A stretch of 6,311 bases of DNA from CAYPTI01 sp964413525 [NCBI: uncultured bacterium] (lineage in GTDB: Bacteria > T1Sed10-126), in assembly GCA_964413525.1 (NCBI GenBank), contig CAYPTI010000024.1, forward strand, positions 1 to 6,311, in the 5' to 3' direction. Of the stretch, positions 1-5,489 are shown in pieces; position 1 is the stretch's first letter, and every line of letters begins with the position of its first letter. The notes under the pieces are model-generated. The model saw nothing but the letters and a program-made list of their open reading frames with translations. It was not told the DNA's origin and did no database searches. The position numbers were made by a program, and so were the translations under genes.

Positions 1-893
1 ACGGCGCGATCCTGGTGGTCAGCGCGGCCGACGGCGCCATGCCTCAGACCCGCGAGCACCTGCTCCTGGCCCGCCAGGTCGGCGTTCCGGACATCGTTGT
101 TTTCGTGAACAAGACCGACCAGGTGGACGATCCCGAGCTGATCGAACTGGTCGAGATGGAAATTCGGGAACTGCTGGACGAATACGAGTTCGACGGGGAC
201 AACGTGACCATCGTGAAGGGGTCCGCCCTCGAGGCGCTGGAAAACCCCGACGACGAAGAGGCCACCGCCCCCATCCAGGAACTGCTCGACGCGATGGACG
301 AGGATCTCCCCCTGCCCGAACGGGAAGTGGACAAGCCGTTCCTCATGGCGGTCGAGGATGTGTTCTCGATTACCGGCCGGGGAACCGTTGCCACCGGGCG
401 GGTCGAACGGGGCAAGGTTCAGGTCGACGACGAAGTGGACATCGTGGGGCTTCGGGAGACCCGAAGCACCACCATCACCGGCCTGGAAATGTTCCGCAAG
501 CTTCTCGACGAGGCCGAGGCCGGCGACAACATCGGGGCCCTGCTTCGCGGGATGGACAAGGAGGACATCGAACGGGGTATGGTCCTGGCCGAGCCCGGTT
601 CCATCACCCCGCACTCCGAGTTCCGAGCCGAAGTCTACGTGCTGGAGAAGGAGGAGGGCGGGCGCCACACGCCGTTCTTCGACGGGTACCGGCCGCAGAT
701 TTACATCCGGACCACCGACGTTACCGCTGAGATCACCCTTCAGGAAGGCGACGAAATGGTTATGCCGGGGGACAACGTGGAATTGAACATTGATCTCCTG
801 GAGCCGGTCGCCCTGGAAGAAGGTCAGCGGTTCGCCGTCCGGGAAGGCGGCAAAACCGTGGGGGCCGGGGTCGTTTCCGAAATCATCGAGTAA
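1..893 (+). CDS. tuf: Elongation factor Tu, 3' part (5' end outside window)
   Basis: EF-Tu is the cytoplasmic GTPase that carries aminoacyl-tRNA to the ribosomal A site. The frame is open from the window edge (first full codon at 3), and by alignment to remembered E. coli EF-Tu it begins at about residue 101, so the P-loop, switch regions and DCPGH box are missing. The remaining G domain has PQTREH, the guanine-specificity motif NKTD (108-119) and GSAL (219-230). Domain 2 follows with [21 protein letters not shown], and domain 3 with [30 protein letters not shown] and the C-terminal [12 protein letters not shown]. The GTG at 15 is an internal valine, not a start. The protein is rich in Asp and Glu (e.g. 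[19 protein letters not shown]). One oddity is Ala instead of the usual Gly in RTTDVTG. A strong terminator lies 17 nt downstream of the stop, so tuf probably ends an upstream (str-type) operon. Confidence 0.98.
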   Translation, partial: GAILVVSAADGAMPQTREHLLLARQVGVPDIVVFVNKTDQVDDPELIELVEMEIRELLDEYEFDGDNVTIVKGSALEALENPDDEEATAPIQELLDAMDEDLPLPEREVDKPFLMAVEDVFSITGRGTVATGRVERGKVQVDDEVDIVGLRETRSTTITGLEMFRKLLDEAEAGDNIGALLRGMDKEDIERGMVLAEPGSITPHSEFRAEVYVLEKEEGGRHTPFFDGYRPQIYIRTTDVTAEITLQEGDEMVMPGDNVELNIDLLEPVALEEGQRFAVREGGKTVGAGVVSEIIE

Positions 894-909
894 ACGGGCC
901 GACGATTTG

Positions 910-942
910 CCGGGGGGCGGATCCGCTCCGTCCCCCGGTTTT
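910..942 (+). terminator. Intrinsic terminator after tuf
   Basis: A 12-bp stem with arms 910-921 and 927-938 encloses a 5-nt loop (922-926). All pairs are Watson-Crick except one G-U (917/931), and the stem base is CCGGGGG/CCCCCGG. It is followed directly by TTTT and a pyrimidine-rich run (939-950). This is a classical Rho-independent terminator on the + strand, placed just after the tuf stop. It should separate tuf transcription from the S10 operon, at least partly. Confidence 0.92.
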
Positions 943-1002
943 CCCTTCCTTTCAGGTCGTTTCGCGCCCCCGTAACTCGAGACTAAATTCCGTTAAAAAC
1001 AG

Positions 1003-1012
1003 CCGTTGACGG
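1003..1012 (+). repeat. 10-bp direct repeat, copy 1 (promoter)
   Basis: CCGTTGACGG occurs here over the candidate -35 region and again, identically, at 1091-1100 over the rpsJ start codon, 88 bp away. The word is itself nearly palindromic (CCGT/ACGG around TG). It may be a coincidence or a pair of protein-binding sites at the two ends of the leader region. Confidence 0.4.
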
Positions 1013-1028
1013 TTTCCATATGCCGTCA
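1007..1028. promoter_or_regulatory. Inverted repeat over the promoter, possible operator
   Basis: Perfect 6-bp arms, TGACGG (1007-1012) and CCGTCA (1023-1028), flank a 10-bp centre that contains the palindrome CATATG (1017-1022). The dyad covers both candidate -35 elements and part of the spacer, where a repressor or activator could bind. It lies upstream of the expected transcription start, so it would act as DNA rather than RNA. No known regulator is recognised from the arms, and a 6-bp dyad can arise by chance. Confidence 0.35.
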
Positions 1029-1041
1029 GGTGTCATATACT
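1013..1041 (+). promoter_or_regulatory. Probable sigma-70-type promoter of the S10 operon
   Basis: TATACT at 1036-1041 differs from the -10 consensus at one position. At 17-bp spacing the -35 would be TTTCCA (1013-1018, 4 of 6 matches). A better-looking TTGACG lies at 1006-1011, but its distance to TATACT is 24 bp, so it fits only with a weaker -10 such as TGTCAT (1031-1036). The upstream stretch 984-1000 is AT-rich and could act as an UP element. Transcription would start near 1047-1050, giving a leader of about 45 nt before rpsJ. The position, between the tuf terminator and rpsJ, supports the call; the exact -35 is uncertain. Confidence 0.55.
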
Positions 1042-1090
1042 CTTGTTTTCCCTGCTGGGCTCATAACTGCGTACATTACGGGAGGTTACT

Positions 1091-1100
1091 CCGTTGACGG
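1091..1100 (+). repeat. 10-bp direct repeat, copy 2 (rpsJ start)
   Basis: Second identical copy of CCGTTGACGG. It contains the TTG start codon of rpsJ (1094-1096) and follows the Shine-Dalgarno sequence GGAGGT (1081-1086). Confidence 0.4.
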
Positions 1101-1399
1101 ATCAAATTCGTATCAAGCTCAAGGCCTACGATTACCGGTTGATTGATCGCTCCGCCGAGGAGATCGTCTCGGCCGCCGAACGGACGGGTGCTGAGGTCAG
1201 CGGCCCGATTCCGCTGCCCACCGACATCCGCCGGTACACCGTCAACAAAGCCCCTCACAAGTTTGAGCAGGGGAAGGAACAGTTTGAGCTGCGCACGCAC
1301 AAGCGATTGCTGGACATTCATGAACCCAACAACGACACCATGCACGCCCTCAGTCAGTTGAACCTGATGCCGGGCGTCGATGTACAAATTAAAGGATAA
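1094..1399 (+). CDS. rpsJ: Small ribosomal subunit protein S10 (uS10)
   Basis: S10 is a component of the 30S head and, as NusE, also part of transcription antitermination complexes with NusB and NusG. The product has 101 residues, the usual family length. Motifs run in order: [14 protein letters not shown] (5-18), SGPIPLPT (36-43), RYTVNKAPH (47-55), [14 protein letters not shown] (62-75) and GVDVQIK (94-100). The start is TTG at 1094, chosen because GGAGGT at 1081-1086 sits 7 nt upstream and because the protein then begins where other S10 proteins do; no ATG is available nearby. It is the first gene of the operon. The loop after PxH reads KFEQGKEQ, unlike the common VNKDARDQ or VDKKSREQ, so the position of E. 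coli Val57 is Lys56. By hand count, acidic and basic residues balance (15 and 15). Confidence 0.98.
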   Translation: MTDQIRIKLKAYDYRLIDRSAEEIVSAAERTGAEVSGPIPLPTDIRRYTVNKAPHKFEQGKEQFELRTHKRLLDIHEPNNDTMHALSQLNLMPGVDVQIKG

Positions 1400-1415
1400 C
1401 CCGGGAGATCGAACC

Positions 1416-2066
1416 ATGACCGTACGAAAAGTAATCTTCGGTGAAAAAGCCGGCATGACGCAGGTTTTCGACGACGAAACCGCGGACGCGATCCCGGTGA
1501 CCATCATCGAGTCGGAGGATTGCGTCGTGGTCCAACACCGGAAGGTCGACGGCCGTCCCTCCGTTCAGGTCGGCTTCCGGGAAACCGACGGGTTGAACAA
1601 GCCTGAACGGGGGCATTTCGAGGCCCTCGGGCTTGAACCCCGCCGGGAGCTGGCGGAATTCCTCGTGGACGAGGATTCCCCCCTGCTTGAGCTTGAACCG
1701 GGGGATGAAGTCCTGCCGGACCTCTTTGAGGTGGACGAGTACGTGGACGTCCAGGGACGGACCAAGGGACGGGGATTTTCCGGAGCCATCCGGCGATGGA
1801 ATTTCAGCGGCGGTCCCAAGACGCATGGCGGCGGGTTTGGTCGCGGAACCGGTTCCATCGGACAGGCCACGCAGCCGTCGCGGGTGTTTCCCGGCAAAAA
1901 AATGCCCGGCCAGTACGGCAACAAAATCGATACGATGCAGAGCCTTCGGGTCGTCGACATTTTTCCGGAGGAACGGGTTTTCTTCGTGAAGGGATCGGTT
2001 CCCGGACCCACCGGCGGAACGCTGTTGATCCGGGAGACCGCGCGGGGAGGTGCTCCCGTTGGCTGA
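1416..2066 (+). CDS. rplC: Large ribosomal subunit protein L3 (uL3)
   Basis: L3 is an early-assembly 50S protein whose extended loop reaches toward the peptidyl-transferase centre. The product has 216 residues, against 209 in E. coli. It begins KVIFGEKAGMTQVF (5-18). The conserved core includes GRTKGRGFSGAIRRWNF (114-130), THGGGFGRGTGSIGQ (136-150), SRVFPGKKMPGQYGN (155-169) and VKGSVPGPTGG (191-201). The start is ATG 1416, with GGGAG at 1403-1407 eight nt upstream. An in-frame ATG at 1380 would overlap rpsJ, has no SD and adds unconserved residues, so it is rejected. The residue aligned with the PrmB-methylated Gln150 of E. coli is Thr152 here; the Gln two residues earlier is kept. The segment 81-112 is very acidic. 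The gene begins 16 nt after rpsJ, and its last 8 nt overlap rplD. Confidence 0.97.
   Translation: MTVRKVIFGEKAGMTQVFDDETADAIPVTIIESEDCVVVQHRKVDGRPSVQVGFRETDGLNKPERGHFEALGLEPRRELAEFLVDEDSPLLELEPGDEVLPDLFEVDEYVDVQGRTKGRGFSGAIRRWNFSGGPKTHGGGFGRGTGSIGQATQPSRVFPGKKMPGQYGNKIDTMQSLRVVDIFPEERVFFVKGSVPGPTGGTLLIRETARGGAPVG
2044..2061 (+). promoter_or_regulatory. Ribosome binding site that decides the rplD TTG start
   Basis: GGGGAGG (2044-2050) is followed after 8 nt by TTG (2059-2061). The earlier in-frame GTG (2050-2052) overlaps the SD itself. The later ATG (2077-2079) has only GGAG 3 nt before it. The same SD-to-start distance (7-8 nt) and start codon are seen at rpsJ, so TTG 2059 is the best start. 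Confidence 0.75.
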
Positions 2067-2670
2067 ATCGGAGCTTATGTCCCCCGAGGAACTTGAGGAC
2101 CTGCTGGAGGAACCGTACCGGGAGGGACTCATTCACCAGTCGGTGGTGGCGTTTCGAGCCAACCAGCGACAGGCCACCGCTCACAGCAAGACGAGAGCGG
2201 AAGTATCGGGTCCGAACAGCAAACCCTGGCCCCAGAAGGGCACGGGGCGGGCCCGTCATGGAAGCGAGAAGTCCCCTCTCTGGGTCGGGGGCGGACGGTC
2301 CCACGGACCGACCGGCAGAGAAAATTACAAGCAGAAACTGACCCGGACCATGCGACGGAAGGCCTTCCGGTCGGCGGTGTCCGAACGGTTTCGCGGCGAT
2401 GGACTGCACCTGGTCGAACCGCCCGACCTTGAGGAACCGAGCACCTCCACTCTTCACGAGTGGTTTGAGGAGCTCGGGTTGACGGAGGAGAAGAACCTCC
2501 TGTTGCTCGATCCGGAGGAACGGACCCTCCGGCTGTCAGTACGAAACCTTCCGTACTGTCAGCCTTACGACGCGGGTTCGGTTCCCACCTACGACATTGT
2601 GGGGCACCCGGTCGTGCTGTTGACCGGCGGAGGTCAGGATCTTTTAAAGGAGCGGTTGAACGATGCTTGA
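2059..2670 (+). CDS. rplD: Large ribosomal subunit protein L4 (uL4)
   Basis: L4 is an early 50S assembly protein lining the peptide exit tunnel; in E. coli it also represses the S10 operon. From TTG 2059 the product has 203 residues (E. coli 201). Family signatures are GLIHQSVVAF (23-32), KTRAEVSG (44-51), the tunnel-loop motif KPWPQKGTGRARHGS (55-69), SPLWVGGG, LSVRNLP (159-165) and a VVLLT strand near the C-terminus. Lys60 matches E. coli Lys63, known from erythromycin-resistance mutants. The residue before QK is Pro58 rather than the common Arg, similar to the WPQKHTGRARHG of Thermus as I recall it. The N-terminus (MAESELMSPEELEDLLEE) is acidic and lacks the usual first hydrophobic strand. 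An in-frame stop at 2026-2028 rules out a longer start. Hand-counted net charge is about -4. The gene overlaps rplC by 8 nt and rplW by 8 nt, and contains the hairpin at 2531-2564. Confidence 0.96.
   Translation: MAESELMSPEELEDLLEEPYREGLIHQSVVAFRANQRQATAHSKTRAEVSGPNSKPWPQKGTGRARHGSEKSPLWVGGGRSHGPTGRENYKQKLTRTMRRKAFRSAVSERFRGDGLHLVEPPDLEEPSTSTLHEWFEELGLTEEKNLLLLDPEERTLRLSVRNLPYCQPYDAGSVPTYDIVGHPVVLLTGGGQDLLKERLNDA
2531..2564 (+). other. Long imperfect hairpin inside rplD
   Basis: Arms GGCTGTCAGTACG (2531-2543) and CGTACTGTCAGCC (2552-2564) pair at 12 of 13 positions, with one U-U mismatch (2536/2559) and an 8-nt loop (2544-2551). It lies in codons 158-169 of rplD, about 100 nt before the rplW start. 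The 5' arm includes TCA and GTA codons; TCA is absent from rpsJ, rplC and rpsS through most of rpmC. No U-tract follows, so it is not a typical terminator. A role in RNA stability, pausing or protein binding is inference only. Confidence 0.6.
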
Positions 2671-2968
2671 TGAGGAACGGGTCGAACAAATTCTGCTGGA
2701 GCCGGTGATTACGGAGAAATCGATCCGGGAACAGGAAGTCAACGATCAATACAGCTTCCGGGTGGCTCCGGACGCAAACAAAATTGAGATCCGACAGGCC
2801 ATCGAACAAAAGTTTGACGTCGAGGTTGTCGACGTTCGTACCATGAACGTCCGGGGCAAGGAGAAACGGCTGCGGATGGCGGCCGGTCATGAATCGGACT
2901 GGAAGAAAGCCATGGTCCGGGTCAGCGACGAAGACTACATTGAAATTGTGGAGGGACTGACGGGCTAA
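2663..2968 (+). CDS. rplW: Large ribosomal subunit protein L23 (uL23)
   Basis: L23 sits at the rim of the peptide exit tunnel, where it docks trigger factor and the signal recognition particle. The product has 101 residues, normal for the family. It shows LLEPVITEKS (11-20), the YSFRVAPDANKIEIRQAIEQKFDVEVVDV core of the family fold (about 30-58), and the MNVRGKEKR segment followed by a WKKAMVRV strand. The start is ATG 2663, with AAGGAG at 2647-2652, 10 nt upstream inside the end of rplD; the genes overlap by 8 nt. The rplD TTA codon at 2644-2646 lies just before this SD. By hand count there are 23 Asp/Glu against 16 Lys/Arg (net about -7), the most acidic ribosomal protein I counted, whereas E. 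coli L23 is strongly basic. The stop and the rplB start share one base (TAATG). Confidence 0.96.
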   Translation: MLDEERVEQILLEPVITEKSIREQEVNDQYSFRVAPDANKIEIRQAIEQKFDVEVVDVRTMNVRGKEKRLRMAAGHESDWKKAMVRVSDEDYIEIVEGLTG

Positions 2969-3783
2969 TGCGTACGTACAAACCGACGTCTCCCGGTCGG
3001 CGTCATTACGAGCCGGTCGACAAACGAGACCTTTACCAGGGCCCGCCGGAGAAGTCCCTCAGCAAATACATCAAGGACCAGGCCGGCCGGGACAGCTCCG
3101 GCAACATTTCCGTCCGGGGACGGGGCGGTCGGAACCGCCGGCTCTACCGGACGATCGATTTTCGGCGGGAAAAGGACGGGGTGCCGGCGACGGTGAAGCG
3201 GATCGAATACGATCCCAACCGCTCGGCCAACATTGCGTTGCTTCATTATCACGACGGAGAAAAACGATACATCCTGTCTCCGCGGAAACTGGAGGTGGGG
3301 GATGTCGTTGAATCCGGTCCGGACGCTCCGGTTCGGGTCGGCAACTGCAAGTCCCTGGAGTCCATTCCGCTCGGAGCCTTTGTCCACAACGTGGAACTAC
3401 GACCCGGGGCCGGCGGTCAGTTTTGCCGGGGCGCCGGAACCAGCGGCCAGGTGGCCGGCAAGGACAACGACCGGGCTCTGATCCGGCTTCCGTCCGGCCA
3501 GGCCCGGTGGGTCCGCCAGGAGTGCCGGGCCACCATCGGCCAGGTCGGAAACATCGAACACTTCAACCAGGAACTGGGGAAGGCGGGTCAGAGCCGCTAC
3601 CGCGGTCGCCGTCCGATCACCCGGGGAATGGCTCGCAACCCGGTCGATCATCCCCACGGCGGGGGCGAAGGTCGTCACAAGGGCGGCCATCCGTCCAACC
3701 CGACCGGTCGCCGGACCCTGGGAGAAAAAACACGAAACAACAAGCGGACCGACCGATTTGTGGTCCGCGAAATTCGGGAATAG
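2968..3783 (+). CDS. rplB: Large ribosomal subunit protein L2 (uL2)
   Basis: L2 is the largest and one of the most conserved 50S proteins, required for subunit association and a functional peptidyl-transferase centre. The product has 271 residues, normal length. It begins YKPTSPGRR (4-12), then [25 protein letters not shown] (79-103), [12 protein letters not shown] (147-158), [11 protein letters not shown] (185-195), LGKAG, and the C-terminal signature [13 protein letters not shown] (224-236), whose His228 corresponds to the functionally important E. coli His229. It ends with the basic [13 protein letters not shown] stretch. The N-terminal loop that usually reads RHxGGGHK is RGRGGRNRR here (50-58), and the common GGQLARSAGT is [10 protein letters not shown]. 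The start is ATG 2968, overlapping the rplW stop by 1 nt, with GGAGGG (2950-2955) upstream. The TAG stop overlaps the SD of rpsS. Confidence 0.98.
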   Translation: MRTYKPTSPGRRHYEPVDKRDLYQGPPEKSLSKYIKDQAGRDSSGNISVRGRGGRNRRLYRTIDFRREKDGVPATVKRIEYDPNRSANIALLHYHDGEKRYILSPRKLEVGDVVESGPDAPVRVGNCKSLESIPLGAFVHNVELRPGAGGQFCRGAGTSGQVAGKDNDRALIRLPSGQARWVRQECRATIGQVGNIEHFNQELGKAGQSRYRGRRPITRGMARNPVDHPHGGGEGRHKGGHPSNPTGRRTLGEKTRNNKRTDRFVVREIRE

Positions 3784-3794
3784 GTGACTTTATA

Positions 3795-4079
3795 ATGGCC
3801 AACCAGGATGCTCCCTTTGTCGACGATCACCTGATGGAAAAAGTACGCGCGGCCAACGCCGGTGACGGGGACGACGTCATCACCACCTGGTCGCGTCGAT
3901 CGACCATCTACCCCGAGATGGTCGGATTGACCATCCGGGTCTACAACGGCCGGGAACACATCCCGGTCTACGTTACTGAGAACATGGTGGGACACAAGCT
4001 CGGGGAGTTTTCCTTCACCCGGCGGTTCGGCGGCCATTCCAAGACCGAGTCCCGTGTCATCAAGAAGCCCGGAGCGTAA
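3795..4079 (+). CDS. rpsS: Small ribosomal subunit protein S19 (uS19)
   Basis: S19 is a 30S head protein that works with S13 near the A site and subunit bridge B1. The product has 94 residues (E. coli 92). Conserved blocks are PFVDDHL (7-13), [17 protein letters not shown] (31-47), [24 protein letters not shown] (49-72) and TRRFGGH (75-81). The start is ATG 3795, with AGGTGA (3782-3787) 7 nt upstream. The usual N-terminus, (M)xRSLKKGPF, is replaced by MANQDAPF, so the basic SLKKG element is missing; the in-frame upstream codons (translated GIGDFI) do not restore it. By hand count there are 12 acidic and 13 basic residues, far less basic than E. coli S19. It is the first of five genes in one shared frame, followed by TAA and one codon before rplV. 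Confidence 0.97.
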   Translation: MANQDAPFVDDHLMEKVRAANAGDGDDVITTWSRRSTIYPEMVGLTIRVYNGREHIPVYVTENMVGHKLGEFSFTRRFGGHSKTESRVIKKPGA

Positions 4080-4082
4080 CCC

Positions 4083-4436
4083 ATGGAAGCACGAGCGATC
4101 GCGAAGTACGTACGGATTTCGCCCAAGAAGGCCCGCCCCGTTGCCGATCTGGTGCGGGGGAAGTCGCTCCAGCAGGCCTACGACCTGCTGACCCATACGC
4201 AGAAACGGGCCACCGAGCCGATCATGAAGACGATCCGCTCGGCTCAGGCAAACTTCATGGATCTCGATCCGGCCGTCCAGCCCACTGAGATGAAGGTCGG
4301 GGAGATCCGGGTGGACGACGGAACCACCATGAAGCGCTGGCAGCCTCGGGCGATGGGCCGGGCGACCGAGATCCGGAAACGGACGTCGCATATCAGCGTT
4401 GTGCTGACCAACGAAACCGACGACGAGGAGCGGTAA
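4083..4436 (+). CDS. rplV: Large ribosomal subunit protein L22 (uL22)
   Basis: L22 is a 50S protein whose long beta-hairpin forms part of the exit-tunnel constriction together with L4. The product has 117 residues (E. coli 110). It starts EARAIAKYVRISPKKARPVADLVRGKS, the usual first block except for Pro where Leu is common. The hairpin reads TMKRWQPRAMGRATEIRKR, keeping the MKR tripeptide whose deletion in E. coli gives erythromycin resistance, and ends TSHISVVL. An acidic tail (ETDDEER) is added. The start is ATG 4083, with GGAG (4071-4074) 8 nt upstream, inside the last codons of rpsS. Three bases (CCC) separate it from the rpsS stop and also from rpsC, both in the same frame. Confidence 0.97.
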   Translation: MEARAIAKYVRISPKKARPVADLVRGKSLQQAYDLLTHTQKRATEPIMKTIRSAQANFMDLDPAVQPTEMKVGEIRVDDGTTMKRWQPRAMGRATEIRKRTSHISVVLTNETDDEER

Positions 4437-4439
4437 CCC

Positions 4440-5069
4440 GTGGCACAAAAAGTTCATCCGGTAGGGTTCCGACTCGGGACCACGGCGGACTGGGAAGATC
4501 AGTGGTACGCCGAGGGACAGGATTACGCGGAAAACGTCCAGAAGGACAAGGAAATCCGAGACGAAATCCGAAACCAATACCCGCACGCGCTGGTGAGTGA
4601 AATCGTCATCCAGCGGTTTGGAAGCAAGGTCCGCATTGACCTCCGGGCGGCCCGGACCGGAATCATCATCGGGAAGGGCGGCCGGAACATCAAACAGTTG
4701 CGCAAGGACCTGATGGAGCTGGTGGGCGACAAGGAACTGGACATCAACATCGAGGAGGTCTCCACCCCCGAGACCGACGCCCGACTGATCAGCCAGGAAG
4801 TGGCCAACAAGATCGAACGCCGGGTCAATTACCGCCGGGCCATGAAGGAGTCCCTCGAAAACGCCACCCGGCGTGGGGCCCTGGGCGTGAAGATTCACGT
4901 CGCCGGCCGGCTGAACGGGTCCGACATCGCCAGCAAGGAATGGTACCGGGAGGGGCGCATCCCGTTGCAGACCCTGCGGGCGAAAATTGATTACGGATTT
5001 ACCGAAGCCCAGACCAAGTTTGGCACCATCGGCGTAAAAGCCTGGGTGTTCAAGGGCGAGGAGCTCTAA
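4440..5069 (+). CDS. rpsC: Small ribosomal subunit protein S3 (uS3)
   Basis: S3 lies at the mRNA entry tunnel of the 30S subunit and contributes to ribosomal helicase activity. The product has 209 residues (E. coli 233), ending soon after the conserved GVKAWVFKGE, so it lacks a long basic tail. The start is GTG 4440, giving MAQKVHPVGFRLG, the expected N-terminus; GAGGAG (4425-4430) is 9 nt upstream. The KH domain has IIIGKGGRNIKQLR (75-88) with the GKGG loop at 78-81. RRAMK (132-136) corresponds to the helicase-linked basic residues of E. coli S3. The C-terminal block GRLNGSDIASKEWYREGR and IDYGF is intact. It is separated from rplV and rplP by single codons (CCC, ACC) in the same frame. Confidence 0.98.
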   Translation: MAQKVHPVGFRLGTTADWEDQWYAEGQDYAENVQKDKEIRDEIRNQYPHALVSEIVIQRFGSKVRIDLRAARTGIIIGKGGRNIKQLRKDLMELVGDKELDINIEEVSTPETDARLISQEVANKIERRVNYRRAMKESLENATRRGALGVKIHVAGRLNGSDIASKEWYREGRIPLQTLRAKIDYGFTEAQTKFGTIGVKAWVFKGEEL

Positions 5070-5072
5070 ACC

Positions 5073-5486
5073 ATGCTTGAACCCAAGGAACAGAAGTTCC
5101 GCAAACAGCAGCGCGGACGGATGCGGGGGATCGACGAACGGGGCAGCACCCTGGCCTTCGGTGATTACGGAATGAAGGCCATGGAGCCGTCCTGGATCAC
5201 CGCCCGGCAGATCGAGTCCGCCCGCGTCGTCATCGCCCGCCAGCTTCAGCAGGAGGGCCGCATGTGGCTCAGGATTTACCCGGACAAACCGGTGACGGCC
5301 ACCCCGGCCGAGACCCGGATGGGTAAGGGGAAGGGAGAAATTTCCCATTACGTCGCGGTCGTACGACCCGGCCGGGTGATTTTCGAACTGGCCGGCATTG
5401 ACGCTGACGTGGCCGAAGACGCCGTCTTGCGGGCGGAGCACAAGCTGCCGATCAAGACGAAGTTTATCCGGCGGGAAGTGCTTTAA
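5073..5486 (+). CDS. rplP: Large ribosomal subunit protein L16 (uL16)
   Basis: L16 is a late-assembling 50S protein near the A-site tRNA elbow and the central protuberance. The product has 137 residues (E. coli 136). It reads MLEPKEQKFRKQQRGRMRG at the start, then LAFGDYGMKA, WITARQIESAR (41-51), WLRIYPDKPVT (65-75), ETRMGKGKG (80-88) and a C-terminal HKLPIKTKFI block. Arg82 corresponds to the E. coli Arg81 hydroxylated by RoxA (YcfD); whether this organism modifies it cannot be told from this window. The start is ATG 5073, with GAGGAG (5058-5063) 9 nt upstream in the end of rpsC. It belongs to the frame-locked block and is followed by TAA-CCC-ATG into rpmC. Confidence 0.98.
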   Translation: MLEPKEQKFRKQQRGRMRGIDERGSTLAFGDYGMKAMEPSWITARQIESARVVIARQLQQEGRMWLRIYPDKPVTATPAETRMGKGKGEISHYVAVVRPGRVIFELAGIDADVAEDAVLRAEHKLPIKTKFIRREVL

Positions 5487-5489
5487 CCC

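Noticed and set aside
1042-1093. S10-type autoregulatory leader bound by L4
   Set aside because: The leader after the predicted transcription start is only about 45 nt and shows no convincing stable hairpin, unlike the long E. coli leader.
1380-1415. Earlier ATG for rplC
   Set aside because: It would overlap the end of rpsJ by 20 nt, has no Shine-Dalgarno sequence and adds residues not seen in L3. ATG 1416 has a well-placed GGGAG.
1857-1887. Loss of the L3 Gln methylated by PrmB in E. coli as an oddity
   Set aside because: The aligned residue is Thr152, but many bacteria lack Gln at this site, so this is ordinary variation.
2050-2052. GTG as the rplD start
   Set aside because: The GTG shares a base with the SD GGGGAGG and has no other SD upstream. 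TTG 2059 is correctly spaced.
1389-2132. 247-codon open frame on the - strand across rplC
   Set aside because: In codon register with rplC, which lacks TTA, CTA and TCA; no family resemblance and no SD of its own. Same explanation as the longer antisense frame.
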